Source of the DNA: an uncultured Bacteroidales bacterium
GTDB lineage: Bacteria; Bacteroidota; Bacteroidia; Bacteroidales; UBA932
Assembly: GCA_944326265.1 (NCBI GenBank)
Contig: CALVDE010000001.1
Coordinates: 310,001 to 374,000, forward strand
Direction of reading: 5' to 3'
Length of the DNA stretch: 64,000 bases
Shown: in pieces, positions 25,842 through 33,499 of the stretch
Position numbering within the stretch: position 1 is the first letter of the stretch
How the letters are laid out: each line of letters opens with the position of its first letter
The notes under the pieces: model-generated
Seen by the model: only the letters and a program-made list of their open reading frames with translations
What the model was told of the DNA's origin: nothing
Database searches by the model: none
Program-made: the position numbers and the translations under genes

Positions 25842-26666
25842 ATGAAAAACAATGCAACAAAGAAAACGGATGTATTCCTGATCGATCCACGAAACATAGT
25901 CGTGGAAGATGGCTTCAATGTCCGTAGAGATTTTGACCTGGATGAGTTGAAAGAACAAATCAAGGCGAAAGGGGTGCTGAATCCCCTGACCGTAATCGCT
26001 TTCAAGGATGAAAACGGAGACGAGAAATACAGGCTGGTAGATGGAGAACGCAGATACCGTGCCACCATGATGGCTATTTCTGAGGGCGCGGATATTCCCT
26101 TTGTGAAAGCGTTGAAGCGACCGCCAACAATGAGCCGCGAGGATCTGTACATAGAACAGATGATGAGGAATGAGGGAAAGCGTTTCACAGAATATGAGTG
26201 CGCCCTGATGTTCCAGAGGTTCAAGGATGATTTCGGTTACTCACAGGTAGAGATAGCCGACAAGTTCAAAAAGTCAACGGCCTATGTGAGCAAATGCCTG
26301 TCGCTGCTTGATCTGCCGCAGAAAATACAGGACATGATAGTCAGCAACCAGCTGTCGGTAAAGGCAGCAAGGGAGATATACGCCAATTATGATGACGGAG
26401 AAGAGCAGGTTGTTGCTGCTGATAATGCCGTAAGATCAGCAAGGAACCAGGGTAGAAGGACTGCAACGAACAGAGAGGTTGCGGACTCAGCCAGGGAGGC
26501 CAGGGAAGCAGGAATCATAGCTGATTCGTTGAGGAAGATCTGGGCTTATCTTGATGGTAATAGGACGGTGGATGTTGACTGTCTAATCGGACTTTTGGAC
26601 AGAAACAAGAATCTGCACCAGGCGATGGAGGAGTATAAAAAGCAAGATGCGGAGGGTCGGATATGA
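25842..26666 (+). CDS. ParB-like partition/nuclease-domain protein
   Basis: 274 residues. The ParB N-terminal domain includes LKEQIKAKGVLNPLTVIAF, then RLVDGERRYRATMMA (the GERR motif) and EQMMRNEGKRFTEYECALMF. An HTH domain (YSQVEIADKFKKSTAYVSKC, then LSLLDLP) follows. ParB-like proteins bind centromere-like sites and CTP, but in phages they can also act as regulators. No ParA is present, so a partition role is unlikely. Confidence 0.82.
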   Translation: MKNNATKKTDVFLIDPRNIVVEDGFNVRRDFDLDELKEQIKAKGVLNPLTVIAFKDENGDEKYRLVDGERRYRATMMAISEGADIPFVKALKRPPTMSREDLYIEQMMRNEGKRFTEYECALMFQRFKDDFGYSQVEIADKFKKSTAYVSKCLSLLDLPQKIQDMIVSNQLSVKAAREIYANYDDGEEQVVAADNAVRSARNQGRRTATNREVADSAREAREAGIIADSLRKIWAYLDGNRTVDVDCLIGLLDRNKNLHQAMEEYKKQDAEGRI

Positions 26667-27070
26667 AAATGATGCGCATTTTGGCACTGGATGTTGACAT
26701 GATGAAGCGTCTTGTTTATGCCGGGCTTGACTGTTCGGATGCAACACTGGAGTGGTGGCATTCCTCGGCAAAAGGGCTTTATGGCCTTGTATTCAAAGGC
26801 GTGAAAAATCCTGGAGACGGAGAACTGATCCCGGCATATACTCTTGAAGATATAATGGAGCGTCTGCCACGGTCTGTTGAGGGCCGTTATCAGTTGCTTG
26901 TTGGTAGAGCTGATGACAAATGGTGTGTTCAATATACCTTGATTGCGTATAATTGCGTGGAGGTCAAAATTGCAAAATACGGCATAACGCTGTTAGGTGC
27001 CGCTTGTCAAATGCTTCTCTGGTGCATTGAAAATGGATATGTAAAGACTGATAAGAATGGAGAAGATTGA
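26663..27070 (+). CDS. Hypothetical phage protein
   Basis: 135 residues, overlapping the ParB stop by 4 bp and the next gene by 14 bp. Contains ATLEWWHSSAKGLYGLVFKG and LGAACQMLLWCIENGYVK. This is compact globular composition without a family I know. Confidence 0.5.
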   Translation: MKMMRILALDVDMMKRLVYAGLDCSDATLEWWHSSAKGLYGLVFKGVKNPGDGELIPAYTLEDIMERLPRSVEGRYQLLVGRADDKWCVQYTLIAYNCVEVKIAKYGITLLGAACQMLLWCIENGYVKTDKNGED

Positions 27071-27263
27071 AATTACTTTTGAATTAAAGGCGATCGAGAA
27101 TCCGCAAGGCCGGATTAAGGCAAAGATTCCGCGCAAGATTAAAAAGAGAATCATCAAAGTCGCAGGACGTGACTGGTATCGTGAGGCCCTGTCTCAGATG
27201 CAATGGTTTTATGATGTGTTCGGATACCAAAAGTTTAATTTAAAAAAAATAGTAAAGAAATGA
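27057..27263 (+). CDS. Small basic hypothetical protein
   Basis: 68 residues, Lys/Arg-rich (GRIKAKIPRKIKKRIIKVAG), possibly nucleic-acid binding. It overlaps the genes on either side (14 bp and 4 bp), consistent with translational coupling. Confidence 0.45.
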   Translation: MEKIEITFELKAIENPQGRIKAKIPRKIKKRIIKVAGRDWYREALSQMQWFYDVFGYQKFNLKKIVKK

Positions 27264-27832
27264 AAGTGTTGTTTTTTGACCTGGAGACAACAGGTACATT
27301 GGTGAGCAGGCATGGCATTCACCAGATTAGCGGAATGGTTGTTATTGACGGAGAGATCCGCGAGAAGTTCAATCTGCATGTCCGGCCAAATCCGAAAGCG
27401 GAGATAGTCTAGGAGGCTCTGGATATAGCTGGTGTGACAAAGGAGAAAATTATGGAGTATCCACCGATGGAAGAGATTTACAGGCAGTTCGTTGACATGC
27501 TGTCAAAATATGTTGACAAGTATGACAGGCAAGACAAGTTCTTTCTTGCCGGGTACAACAATGCCTCGTTTGACAATCAGTTTCTCCGGGCGTGGTTCAT
27601 CCAGAACGGAGACAAGTATTTCGGATCATGGTTCTGGAGCAATTCCATAGATGTAATGGTGCTTGCCACTCCGTACCTTGCCGCCAGACGTGCGGAAATG
27701 GAGAATTTCAAGCAGGGGACGGTTGCAAGGTCTCTTGGCATTGATGTAGATCCCAACCGCTTGCATGATGCTCTCTATGACATTGAGATATGCAAGGCCA
27801 TTTTTGACATTGTTTCACCACAAATGATATAG
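27260..27832 (+). pseudogene. DnaQ-like 3'-5' exonuclease interrupted by an amber codon
   Basis: From ATG 27260 the frame reads MKVLFFDLETTGTLVSRHGI (Exo I: DxE) until TAG at 27410-27412 (codon 51), then continues in the same frame to 27832 with Exo II (GYNNASFDNQFLR) and Exo III (HDALYDIEICK). Restoring codon 51 would give a complete 190-residue DEDDh exonuclease. GAG to TAG would be one change. A GTG at 27434 could restart but would lack Exo I. Other genes here end in TAG directly before ATG starts, so wholesale TAG recoding is unlikely. Confidence 0.82.
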
Positions 27833-27836
27833 GAAT

Positions 27837-28160
27837 ATGGCAAAGAAGAAAGAAAAGACATTCGAGCCGATGCCGGATGATCTTCTTGCACTACAGGATG
27901 AGTATATTTCCGTTGATGCCGAAATAGCCAGGTTGGATGAGCGGAAGAAACAACTGCAAGATAAGATCCTGGAGCTTATGCGGACCCATGATTTGAAGAA
28001 AGCGGAGAATGAGCGGATACGGATCTCGTATATTGCTCCGTCAGTGAGAAAGACTTTTGACAGAGCCCGTTTTCAGGAAGAGCATGGGGACATGTATGAG
28101 AAGTATCTTATAAATAGCGAGACGCAGCCGTCAGTTAGAATATCAATCAAAAACAAATAG
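27837..28160 (+). CDS. Coiled-coil hypothetical protein
   Basis: 107 residues. EIARLDERKKQLQDKILELM is a heptad helix. The C-terminal YLINSETQPSVRISIKNK resembles the end of short phage proteins associated with recombination (Gp157-like), which is only a weak likeness. It begins 4 bp after the exonuclease stop. Confidence 0.45.
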   Translation: MAKKKEKTFEPMPDDLLALQDEYISVDAEIARLDERKKQLQDKILELMRTHDLKKAENERIRISYIAPSVRKTFDRARFQEEHGDMYEKYLINSETQPSVRISIKNK

Positions 28161-28163
28161 AAC

Positions 28164-28610
28164 ATGGAACAAAGAAAATTAATCCGTCCACGGTTACATG
28201 TGAACGGTCCTGATGACAGGAAAAAGAGAGTGAAGATAGCTTTCCCACCCTATTGGGAAAAACGCAGAAACAGGCTTAACGCAGAATTTGTCAGGGAAGT
28301 CGAGGAAACTGTTGTAAAGGAAGTGGAGGAATCGGATGATTACGGCTTTTACAAGACGGGGATGTTCCTGTATAAGTCCGTGGCTGTTGTAGTTAAGCGA
28401 GACAACGGCCTGTGGAGCCTCCATATCATGAGCGAGCATCCTGTAGGTCTGCCTCTGATAAGGGAAGTGCGTTATAAGTTTTTGCCTGACAATCTTCTTA
28501 TGGCGCAGCTGTTCCCGTCCAGGGAGGAGGACAGTCAGCTTAGTGGCGTGATGCTTCATGAAGTGCCAACGAAGGAAGTGGATGAGGAGGACAGTGATGA
28601 GCAGGCATAA
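28164..28610 (+). CDS. Hypothetical phage protein
   Basis: 148 residues. The N-terminal basic part (RPRLHVNGPDDRKKRVKIAF) leads to a beta-rich domain (MFLYKSVAVVVKRDNGLWSL, then HIMSEHPVGLPLIREVRYKF) and an acidic tail. No known family. It overlaps the VRR-NUC gene by 14 bp. Confidence 0.5.
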   Translation: MEQRKLIRPRLHVNGPDDRKKRVKIAFPPYWEKRRNRLNAEFVREVEETVVKEVEESDDYGFYKTGMFLYKSVAVVVKRDNGLWSLHIMSEHPVGLPLIREVRYKFLPDNLLMAQLFPSREEDSQLSGVMLHEVPTKEVDEEDSDEQA

Positions 28611-28977
28611 TGAAAGCCAGTTACAGCAGTGCTGTGTAAAATGGTTCCGTCTACAGTACCCTGGTCTTTCCAGGGTACTGTTCGCGGTACCAAATGGTGG
28701 TAAGCGGCTGAAAACAGAAGCTTCCATTATGTTCGGAGAGGGAGTTGTCAGCGGTGTGTCGGATCTTATTCTTCTTGTACCGAATAAAACATATCATGCA
28801 CTCTGTATCGAACTTAAGTGGGGTGACGGTAAACAGACTGATAATCAAAGAATTTGGCAAGAGGCAGTGGAGGGGTTAGGGTATAAATATGTGATCTGCC
28901 GTACATTTGATGAGTTTTACAGTGAGGTAAACGGGTATCTATCAGATACTATATTTATCAAAAAGTGTGTCTATTAA
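28597..28977 (+). CDS. VRR-NUC domain nuclease
   Basis: 126 residues from MSRHNESQLQQCCVKWFRLQ. AVPNGGKR, EGVVSGVSDLILL and IELKWGDGKQTDNQRIWQEA fit the VRR-NUC form of the PD-(D/E)xK fold (Asp in VSDLIL, ExK in IELKW). Phage stand-alone VRR-NUC proteins act as structure-specific nucleases, probably Holliday-junction resolvases. The upstream ATG at 28558 lies inside the previous gene and is less likely. Confidence 0.85.
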   Translation: MSRHNESQLQQCCVKWFRLQYPGLSRVLFAVPNGGKRLKTEASIMFGEGVVSGVSDLILLVPNKTYHALCIELKWGDGKQTDNQRIWQEAVEGLGYKYVICRTFDEFYSEVNGYLSDTIFIKKCVY

Positions 28978-28998
28978 ACACATATATTGTTATCTTTG
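28966..28998 (+). promoter_or_regulatory. Phage promoter with 17-bp operator motif, copy 2
   Basis: TGTGTCTATTAAACACA (28966-28982) then, 8 bp on, a perfect TATCTTTG -7 box (28991-28998). No TTTG -33 box is present. The motif sits where it would be. Transcription would start the 29027-31462 block. Confidence 0.68.
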
Positions 28999-29026
28999 TA
29001 CCATTAATACAATAAATTTAAAGCGT

Positions 29027-29515
29027 ATGTTGGCATTAGTAATTTTATCGTTGCTCCTGGTTCTTTTCCTGGTGGCGTTTTATTATTTCGCAGGGTATTT
29101 TGTAAACAAGTGTATGCCTAAGATATACTTGAAACAAGGAGATGTCATGTACATTTTCCTGGACGATGAGTACAATAGGAGTGCGACAATTTCAAGTGTG
29201 ACCAAAAGCAAAATAGTGATCTATGATAAATTGCCTTTGCCTTTGACATATAGAGGAAAATTTTACGCTGTAGGAGAGGATGCTGCCGATGGTGGCAAAT
29301 TTATATATGTTTCAAAGCATTATCATGTGATACCGTGCCGGATTGTAGAGCGTTTCCGCAAGCGTTTCGGACTGCCGGAGGATATAGATAATCTGCCGGA
29401 GACAGAGGCGGTTGAGGATGTTGAGGCCGTATCAGAGGGACATGATGCTGATGGGGAAAATGAAGACAGCTATGCAGACGGACAGGAGGAAGATGTATGC
29501 GGTGTAGCGATATAA
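29027..29515 (+). CDS. Membrane-anchored hypothetical protein
   Basis: 162 residues from MLALVILSLLLVLFLVAFYY, one N-terminal membrane helix. A small beta-rich cytoplasmic domain (LKQGDVMYIFLDDEYNRSAT) and a strongly acidic tail follow. It is first gene after the motif-bearing promoter. No known family. Confidence 0.55.
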   Translation: MLALVILSLLLVLFLVAFYYFAGYFVNKCMPKIYLKQGDVMYIFLDDEYNRSATISSVTKSKIVIYDKLPLPLTYRGKFYAVGEDAADGGKFIYVSKHYHVIPCRIVERFRKRFGLPEDIDNLPETEAVEDVEAVSEGHDADGENEDSYADGQEEDVCGVAI

Positions 29516-30600
29516 CATACCGTCCCTTGTCGGAGCTGGTGCTTCTGGAGGCTAATCCGAGGACTATTAAGAAAGCGGATATGGATCGGCTTGTAGATAG
29601 TATCAAGATTTATGGCTTCTGGAAGCACCGTCCCATAACGCTGTCAAATCGGACGGGGAAACTGGTAGTGATAGCAGGAAACCAGCGTTTGAAAGCAGCT
29701 AAGAAATTGAAGCTTAAAGAAGTACCGACTGTTGTTTATTCTGATTTGACGGAAGAAGAGGAGAAAAATATCATTATCCGTGACAATATCAATAATGGGG
29801 AGTGGGATTTCAATGCGCTGAAAGTGGATGATATTTGGAAAGATACTGATTTTGATTTTATGGGACTGTCAATCCCGGAAGATGCAGATCCCAAGAGGTC
29901 AAGGAAGAAAGCGATAGATGAGGATGATCCGAAAGATGTTGCCGGGAGCGAAGATGAAACAGAGGAAGAGAGTGATGATGCGAATGAAAAGGAGGCTTTT
30001 TACCGCTCTATGTTCAAGGATGTGCTGTATGAGAGTGACAACATTTTTGAGATTCCGAATTTGCTTCTTGATATGCAGGCCGGGAAGCTGGAACTGCCTT
30101 TATCTCCGTGGGGAGCAAACAGCCGCTTGAGGAAAGATGTATCTACCTATCATTTTTATGTTGATGATTATAGGTTTGAGGCTCTTTTCAAGGATCCTAT
30201 CAACTTGCTTACAAGTGGCTGCAAAGCGGTGGTAGAGCCGAATTGTAGTTGCCACGACCAGACACCTATAGCGTGGGGCCTACAGCTCATTTACAAAAAG
30301 CGGTGGTTGTCCCGTTATCTCCAGGAGTGCGGTATAATGGTGTATGCGGACTTGAATGTATCTCACAAATTCATAGAATACAACAAAATGGGGATTCCGA
30401 AAGGATATAATGCTTTTGCCACACGTGGGCTGGACGGGTGGATGGAAAGTCTCAAATTGGATCTCCAGGTAGCGCAGGAAATTTCCGGGCTTGAAAAGCC
30501 TAACCTACTTGTTTACGGAGGCGGTAAGGATGTGCAAGCATTTTGCCGGAAACACGGGCTGTTGTATGTAACTGATTTTATCAATGCAAAAAAGAAGTAG
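29497..30600 (+). CDS. ParB-domain protein fused to DUF4417
   Basis: 367 residues. The N-terminal ParB/Srx-like domain contains LVLLEANPRTIKKADMDRLV, then GNQRLKAAKKL. An acidic linker (about 130-170, DEDETEEESDD type) follows. The C-terminal domain resembles DUF4417 (YHFYVDDYRFEALFKDPINL, then CKAVVEPNCSCHDQTPIAWG and GGGKDVQAFCRKHGL). The ParB part keeps the NxR of ANPR and GNQR in place of GERR. It overlaps the previous gene by 19 bp. Role unknown; possibly DNA-packaging or modification related given the terminase nearby. Confidence 0.7.
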   Translation: MRCSDITYRPLSELVLLEANPRTIKKADMDRLVDSIKIYGFWKHRPITLSNRTGKLVVIAGNQRLKAAKKLKLKEVPTVVYSDLTEEEEKNIIIRDNINNGEWDFNALKVDDIWKDTDFDFMGLSIPEDADPKRSRKKAIDEDDPKDVAGSEDETEEESDDANEKEAFYRSMFKDVLYESDNIFEIPNLLLDMQAGKLELPLSPWGANSRLRKDVSTYHFYVDDYRFEALFKDPINLLTSGCKAVVEPNCSCHDQTPIAWGLQLIYKKRWLSRYLQECGIMVYADLNVSHKFIEYNKMGIPKGYNAFATRGLDGWMESLKLDLQVAQEISGLEKPNLLVYGGGKDVQAFCRKHGLLYVTDFINAKKK

Positions 30601-30603
30601 TAC

Positions 30604-31209
30604 ATGGGAAGAAATTCAAGCGGAACACGTGGCGGTTTACAGCCGGGTGATGCCACGTTTAAAGGGAAAATATCAAAGGTCGAGCCGTTGGTGAACATGA
30701 AAGATCCAGCAGTCTACAAAGCGACCAAAGAAGCCATTTCCAGATACCACGCTGTTATGGGAGTGCGGCAGAGGAATGTAAAGCTAGCGGATCTTCCGGC
30801 AGGAACATACGGAGTTCATGTCACAACAAACGGTAAGTCTGATGGCGTGTATCTTAATAAGGCCCATTTCAATCAGTCCAAAAAGACGATTGAGACATCA
30901 CATAAAAGGGGATATGCGAGCGGTTGGAGTACGAAGACCAACAAGCCTATAGCGCATACCGTGACGCACGAGCTTGCACATGCGACATGGAATCAACACA
31001 TGACAGGAGCCAAGCAGAAAGCGGCTGGTAAGGAAATCAATAAGCTGTACACTCAGTGGCGTAAGGATAAGAAGAAGTCAGGCTATGGAAAATATGCCGA
31101 GACGAATGTCAGCGAGTTCTGGGCGGAGACGGTCACAAAAGCCGTTCATGGAAAGTCCGACAAGTACACCACAAAGGTCAAGGCGATAGCAAAAAAATAT
31201 AAATTATAA
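30604..31209 (+). CDS. Zincin-like metalloprotease domain protein
   Basis: 201 residues, basic. THELAHATW carries HExxH (His122, Glu123, His126), and SEFWAETVTKAVHG supplies a downstream Glu that could be the third zinc ligand. The N-terminus is Gly/Ser-rich without a signal peptide. In phages such domains are often attached to MuF-type head proteins or delivered with the DNA. Here it is a separate gene four genes before a MuF-toxin protein. Substrate unknown. Confidence 0.6.
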   Translation: MGRNSSGTRGGLQPGDATFKGKISKVEPLVNMKDPAVYKATKEAISRYHAVMGVRQRNVKLADLPAGTYGVHVTTNGKSDGVYLNKAHFNQSKKTIETSHKRGYASGWSTKTNKPIAHTVTHELAHATWNQHMTGAKQKAAGKEINKLYTQWRKDKKKSGYGKYAETNVSEFWAETVTKAVHGKSDKYTTKVKAIAKKYKL

Positions 31210-31234
31210 CTTTGTGAAATAAACTTTTAATGAA

Positions 31235-31462
31235 ATGAGAAAAATTGAACTTACAGAAAAGCAAATCGAAGTGATTCATCAGCAGCTCAATGGAGAAATT
31301 GAGGTTCACAGTGCTACCGAGGAACAGCAGAAATTGCTCATGGAGGTGATAGACATGGCTGATGTAATCCTGGAGGAAGAAGATGCCTATGATGAGCTGG
31401 AGAGGCAGGGAAATGATCTCATCCAGTGGTTCTGGGACAAGTATCAGGCACAGCAGAACTAA
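31235..31462 (+). CDS. Small acidic hypothetical protein
   Basis: 75 residues, all-helical and acidic (EVIDMADVILEEEDAYDELE). MRKIELTEKQIEVI resembles the start of the DGR target protein only superficially. It is last gene before a terminator. Confidence 0.5.
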   Translation: MRKIELTEKQIEVIHQQLNGEIEVHSATEEQQKLLMEVIDMADVILEEEDAYDELERQGNDLIQWFWDKYQAQQN

Positions 31463-31482
31463 AGAAATTTGAAGTGAAGAAG

Positions 31483-31510
31483 ATCAGGTATATCGGTGCC
31501 TGATTTTCTT
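31483..31510 (+). terminator. Terminator before the packaging genes
   Basis: ATCAGG (31483-31488) pairs with CCTGAT (31499-31504), 10-nt loop, followed by TTTCTT. It separates the early block from the terminase operon. Confidence 0.6.
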
Positions 31511-31520
31511 TGCGTAAAAG

Positions 31521-31537
31521 TGTGTTTAATAAACGCA
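31521..31537. promoter_or_regulatory. 17-bp phage operator motif, copy 3
   Basis: TGTGTTTAATAAACGCA, arms TGTGT/ACGCA. It is enclosed in a longer inverted repeat (CGTAAAA before, TTTTACG after). It lies 42 bp before the small-terminase start. I see no TAnnTTTG at the usual 6-9 bp. Confidence 0.55.
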
Positions 31538-31578
31538 TTTTTACGTGTGTAAATGTCAAACGGTTAATAAACGGTTGA

Positions 31579-32064
31579 TTGGTAGGAAATAAGAACATAG
31601 GAGAGTATGGAAAGGCCACGCGCTTTTCAAGTGAGAACCAGCCAAAGCGCAATGGCCGGAAGCCACGCCTTTATAAGCAGCTGAAAGCGATGATAGGCCA
31701 GAGCGTGGGGCATGAGTTGGAGAAAGAGGATTATTTTAATATAATCCGTTTCATAATGGAGCGCACTCCCAAAGAGCTTGAATTACTGTTAAAGGATGCA
31801 AGCGGACAGCCCAACAAGGATACTCCTATCTGGGTGCTCAATATTATTTCAGCAATCAACACAGATATTCGTTTCGGCAGGACATCTACTATAGAGATGA
31901 TCTTTGACCGTGTTTTCGGCAAGGCGTGTCAGCCTATAGAGGGGGAATTGAGCGCGACTGTCAGGAGCAATGATATGGATCTTTCAGCCCTGACCACAGA
32001 AGAGCTTCTACAGTACAATAATCTTCTTGAAAAAATAAAGGGAAAGGATGGCAAGAGGCAGTAA
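31579..32064 (+). CDS. Terminase small subunit-like (DUF5681-type) protein
   Basis: About 161 residues. GKATRFSSENQPKRNGRKPR is the N-terminal signature of DUF5681-type phage proteins found just before terL. The middle is helical (EKEDYFNIIRFIMERTPKEL). There is no ATG before codon 38, and the only start giving the conserved N-terminus is TTG at 31579, so this start is uncertain. The 3' end overlaps terL by 17 bp. Confidence 0.65.
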   Translation: MVGNKNIGEYGKATRFSSENQPKRNGRKPRLYKQLKAMIGQSVGHELEKEDYFNIIRFIMERTPKELELLLKDASGQPNKDTPIWVLNIISAINTDIRFGRTSTIEMIFDRVFGKACQPIEGELSATVRSNDMDLSALTTEELLQYNNLLEKIKGKDGKRQ

Positions 32065-33478
32065 GGAGATAGCGGTCCCCGTAGATCTTGCAGTCAAGAC
32101 TGAACTGTTCAGGCGTGGCTGTTTTGATTTCATTGTCTGTCAGGACGGCAAGAGGCATGACAAGCAGGAGGAGGCTTTGCAGATACTGACCGACAATGAG
32201 CATGTTGAGATACTTTACGGAGGTGCGGCTGGTGGGGCGAAGTCCTGGACAGGTGCCGCCTGGCTTCTCTTCATGAGCCTTTGTTATCCCGGGACCAAGT
32301 GGTTTATTGGCCGTGCGGAGTTGAAGAGAATAACGCAGAGTACATACATTACGTTCAAGAAAGTATGTACGCGCTATGGCTGTCCAGATGGACTATGGCA
32401 CTATAATGCAAATCTGAACTATATAGAGTTCTATAATGGGTCAAGAATAGACTTTCTTGACCTGAAATATGTTCCATCAGATCCTCTCTATGAGCGGTAC
32501 GGATCGATAGAGTTCACAGGTGGCTGGATTGAGGAGGGCGGAGAGGTGAATTTCGGAGCGTATGACACACTGAAAACACGTGTGGGAAGAAGCATGAACG
32601 CTGAGTATGGTCTGAAAAGAAAATTGTTCATTACGTGTAACCCCAAGAAAAACTGGCTATATGATTTGTTCTACAAACTGGCTCTGACCAAAAAACTGCC
32701 TGATTACAGATATTATATTCCTTGTCTTGTCCAGGAGAATCTTTTCATAGACCCAGACTATATAGAGGGACTTAAGACTACTTCCGACAAGGTGAAGTAC
32801 GAGCGTCTATTCAAGGGTAACTGGGAGTACGACGATAACCCCAATTCCCTTTGTTCCCATGACGCTATTATGGCGATATTCGGAAACAGGATCGCAAGGA
32901 CAACTGGCATTAACTACCTTACTGGTGACATTGCCCGTTTCGGTGCCGATTATGCGAGAATAGCGGTTTGGGATGGGTGGAAAATCATAGATCTGAGATG
33001 CTTTCCTATCAGCAAGACAACCGATATTCAGGCGTACATTATCAGGTGCCAGAAGAAGTACAGGATACCCAATTACCGATGCATTGTTGATGAGGACGGT
33101 GTGGGCGGTGGTGTTGTGGACAATTGCGGTATTCAGGGATTTGTGAACAACAGCCGGGCATTGAAAGACGAGAATTATCAGAATCTACAGGCGCAGTGCG
33201 GTTACAAGCTGGCCGAGCATATCAATGCCTCAGATGTAGGTATTGACGAGGATTTGATCAGCCAGGCCGACAAGGATCAGATTGCAAGGGAACTGGAGCA
33301 GTTGCAGACCTGGAAGCCGGACGATGACGGGACATTGAAGCTGAAACCCAAGGAGGCGATAAAGGAGGATCTGGGATGTTCTCCAGACTGGAGGGATATG
33401 ATGCTTATGAGAGCGTGGTTTGATTACAATGAGTACGACATACCTGACGATATAGAACGCAGGCTGGGAATTGATTAA
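32048..33478 (+). CDS. terL: Terminase large subunit
   Basis: 476 residues. The packaging ATPase domain has a Walker-A-like GGAAGGAKSWTGA (about 57-69), an acidic Walker B region (GGWIEEGGEVN, about 158-168) and LFITCNPKKNW (motif III region). The C-terminal RNase-H-like nuclease shows GDIARFGADYARIAVWDG and IVDEDGVGGG with the expected acidic residues. It cuts and translocates DNA into proheads. The portal gene follows after 21 bp. Confidence 0.93.
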   Translation: MARGSKEIAVPVDLAVKTELFRRGCFDFIVCQDGKRHDKQEEALQILTDNEHVEILYGGAAGGAKSWTGAAWLLFMSLCYPGTKWFIGRAELKRITQSTYITFKKVCTRYGCPDGLWHYNANLNYIEFYNGSRIDFLDLKYVPSDPLYERYGSIEFTGGWIEEGGEVNFGAYDTLKTRVGRSMNAEYGLKRKLFITCNPKKNWLYDLFYKLALTKKLPDYRYYIPCLVQENLFIDPDYIEGLKTTSDKVKYERLFKGNWEYDDNPNSLCSHDAIMAIFGNRIARTTGINYLTGDIARFGADYARIAVWDGWKIIDLRCFPISKTTDIQAYIIRCQKKYRIPNYRCIVDEDGVGGGVVDNCGIQGFVNNSRALKDENYQNLQAQCGYKLAEHINASDVGIDEDLISQADKDQIARELEQLQTWKPDDDGTLKLKPKEAIKEDLGCSPDWRDMMLMRAWFDYNEYDIPDDIERRLGID

Positions 33479-33499
33479 CCAAGTAAATTTTATGATAAT

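Noticed and set aside
25842-26666. Plasmid-like partition system
   Set aside because: Only ParB-like proteins are present; no ParA ATPase and no visible parS-like inverted repeats nearby.
27410-27412. TAG reassigned to an amino acid throughout the phage
   Set aside because: Several phage genes end in TAG immediately followed by the next start codon, and no other gene has an internal TAG. A single nonsense change explains it.
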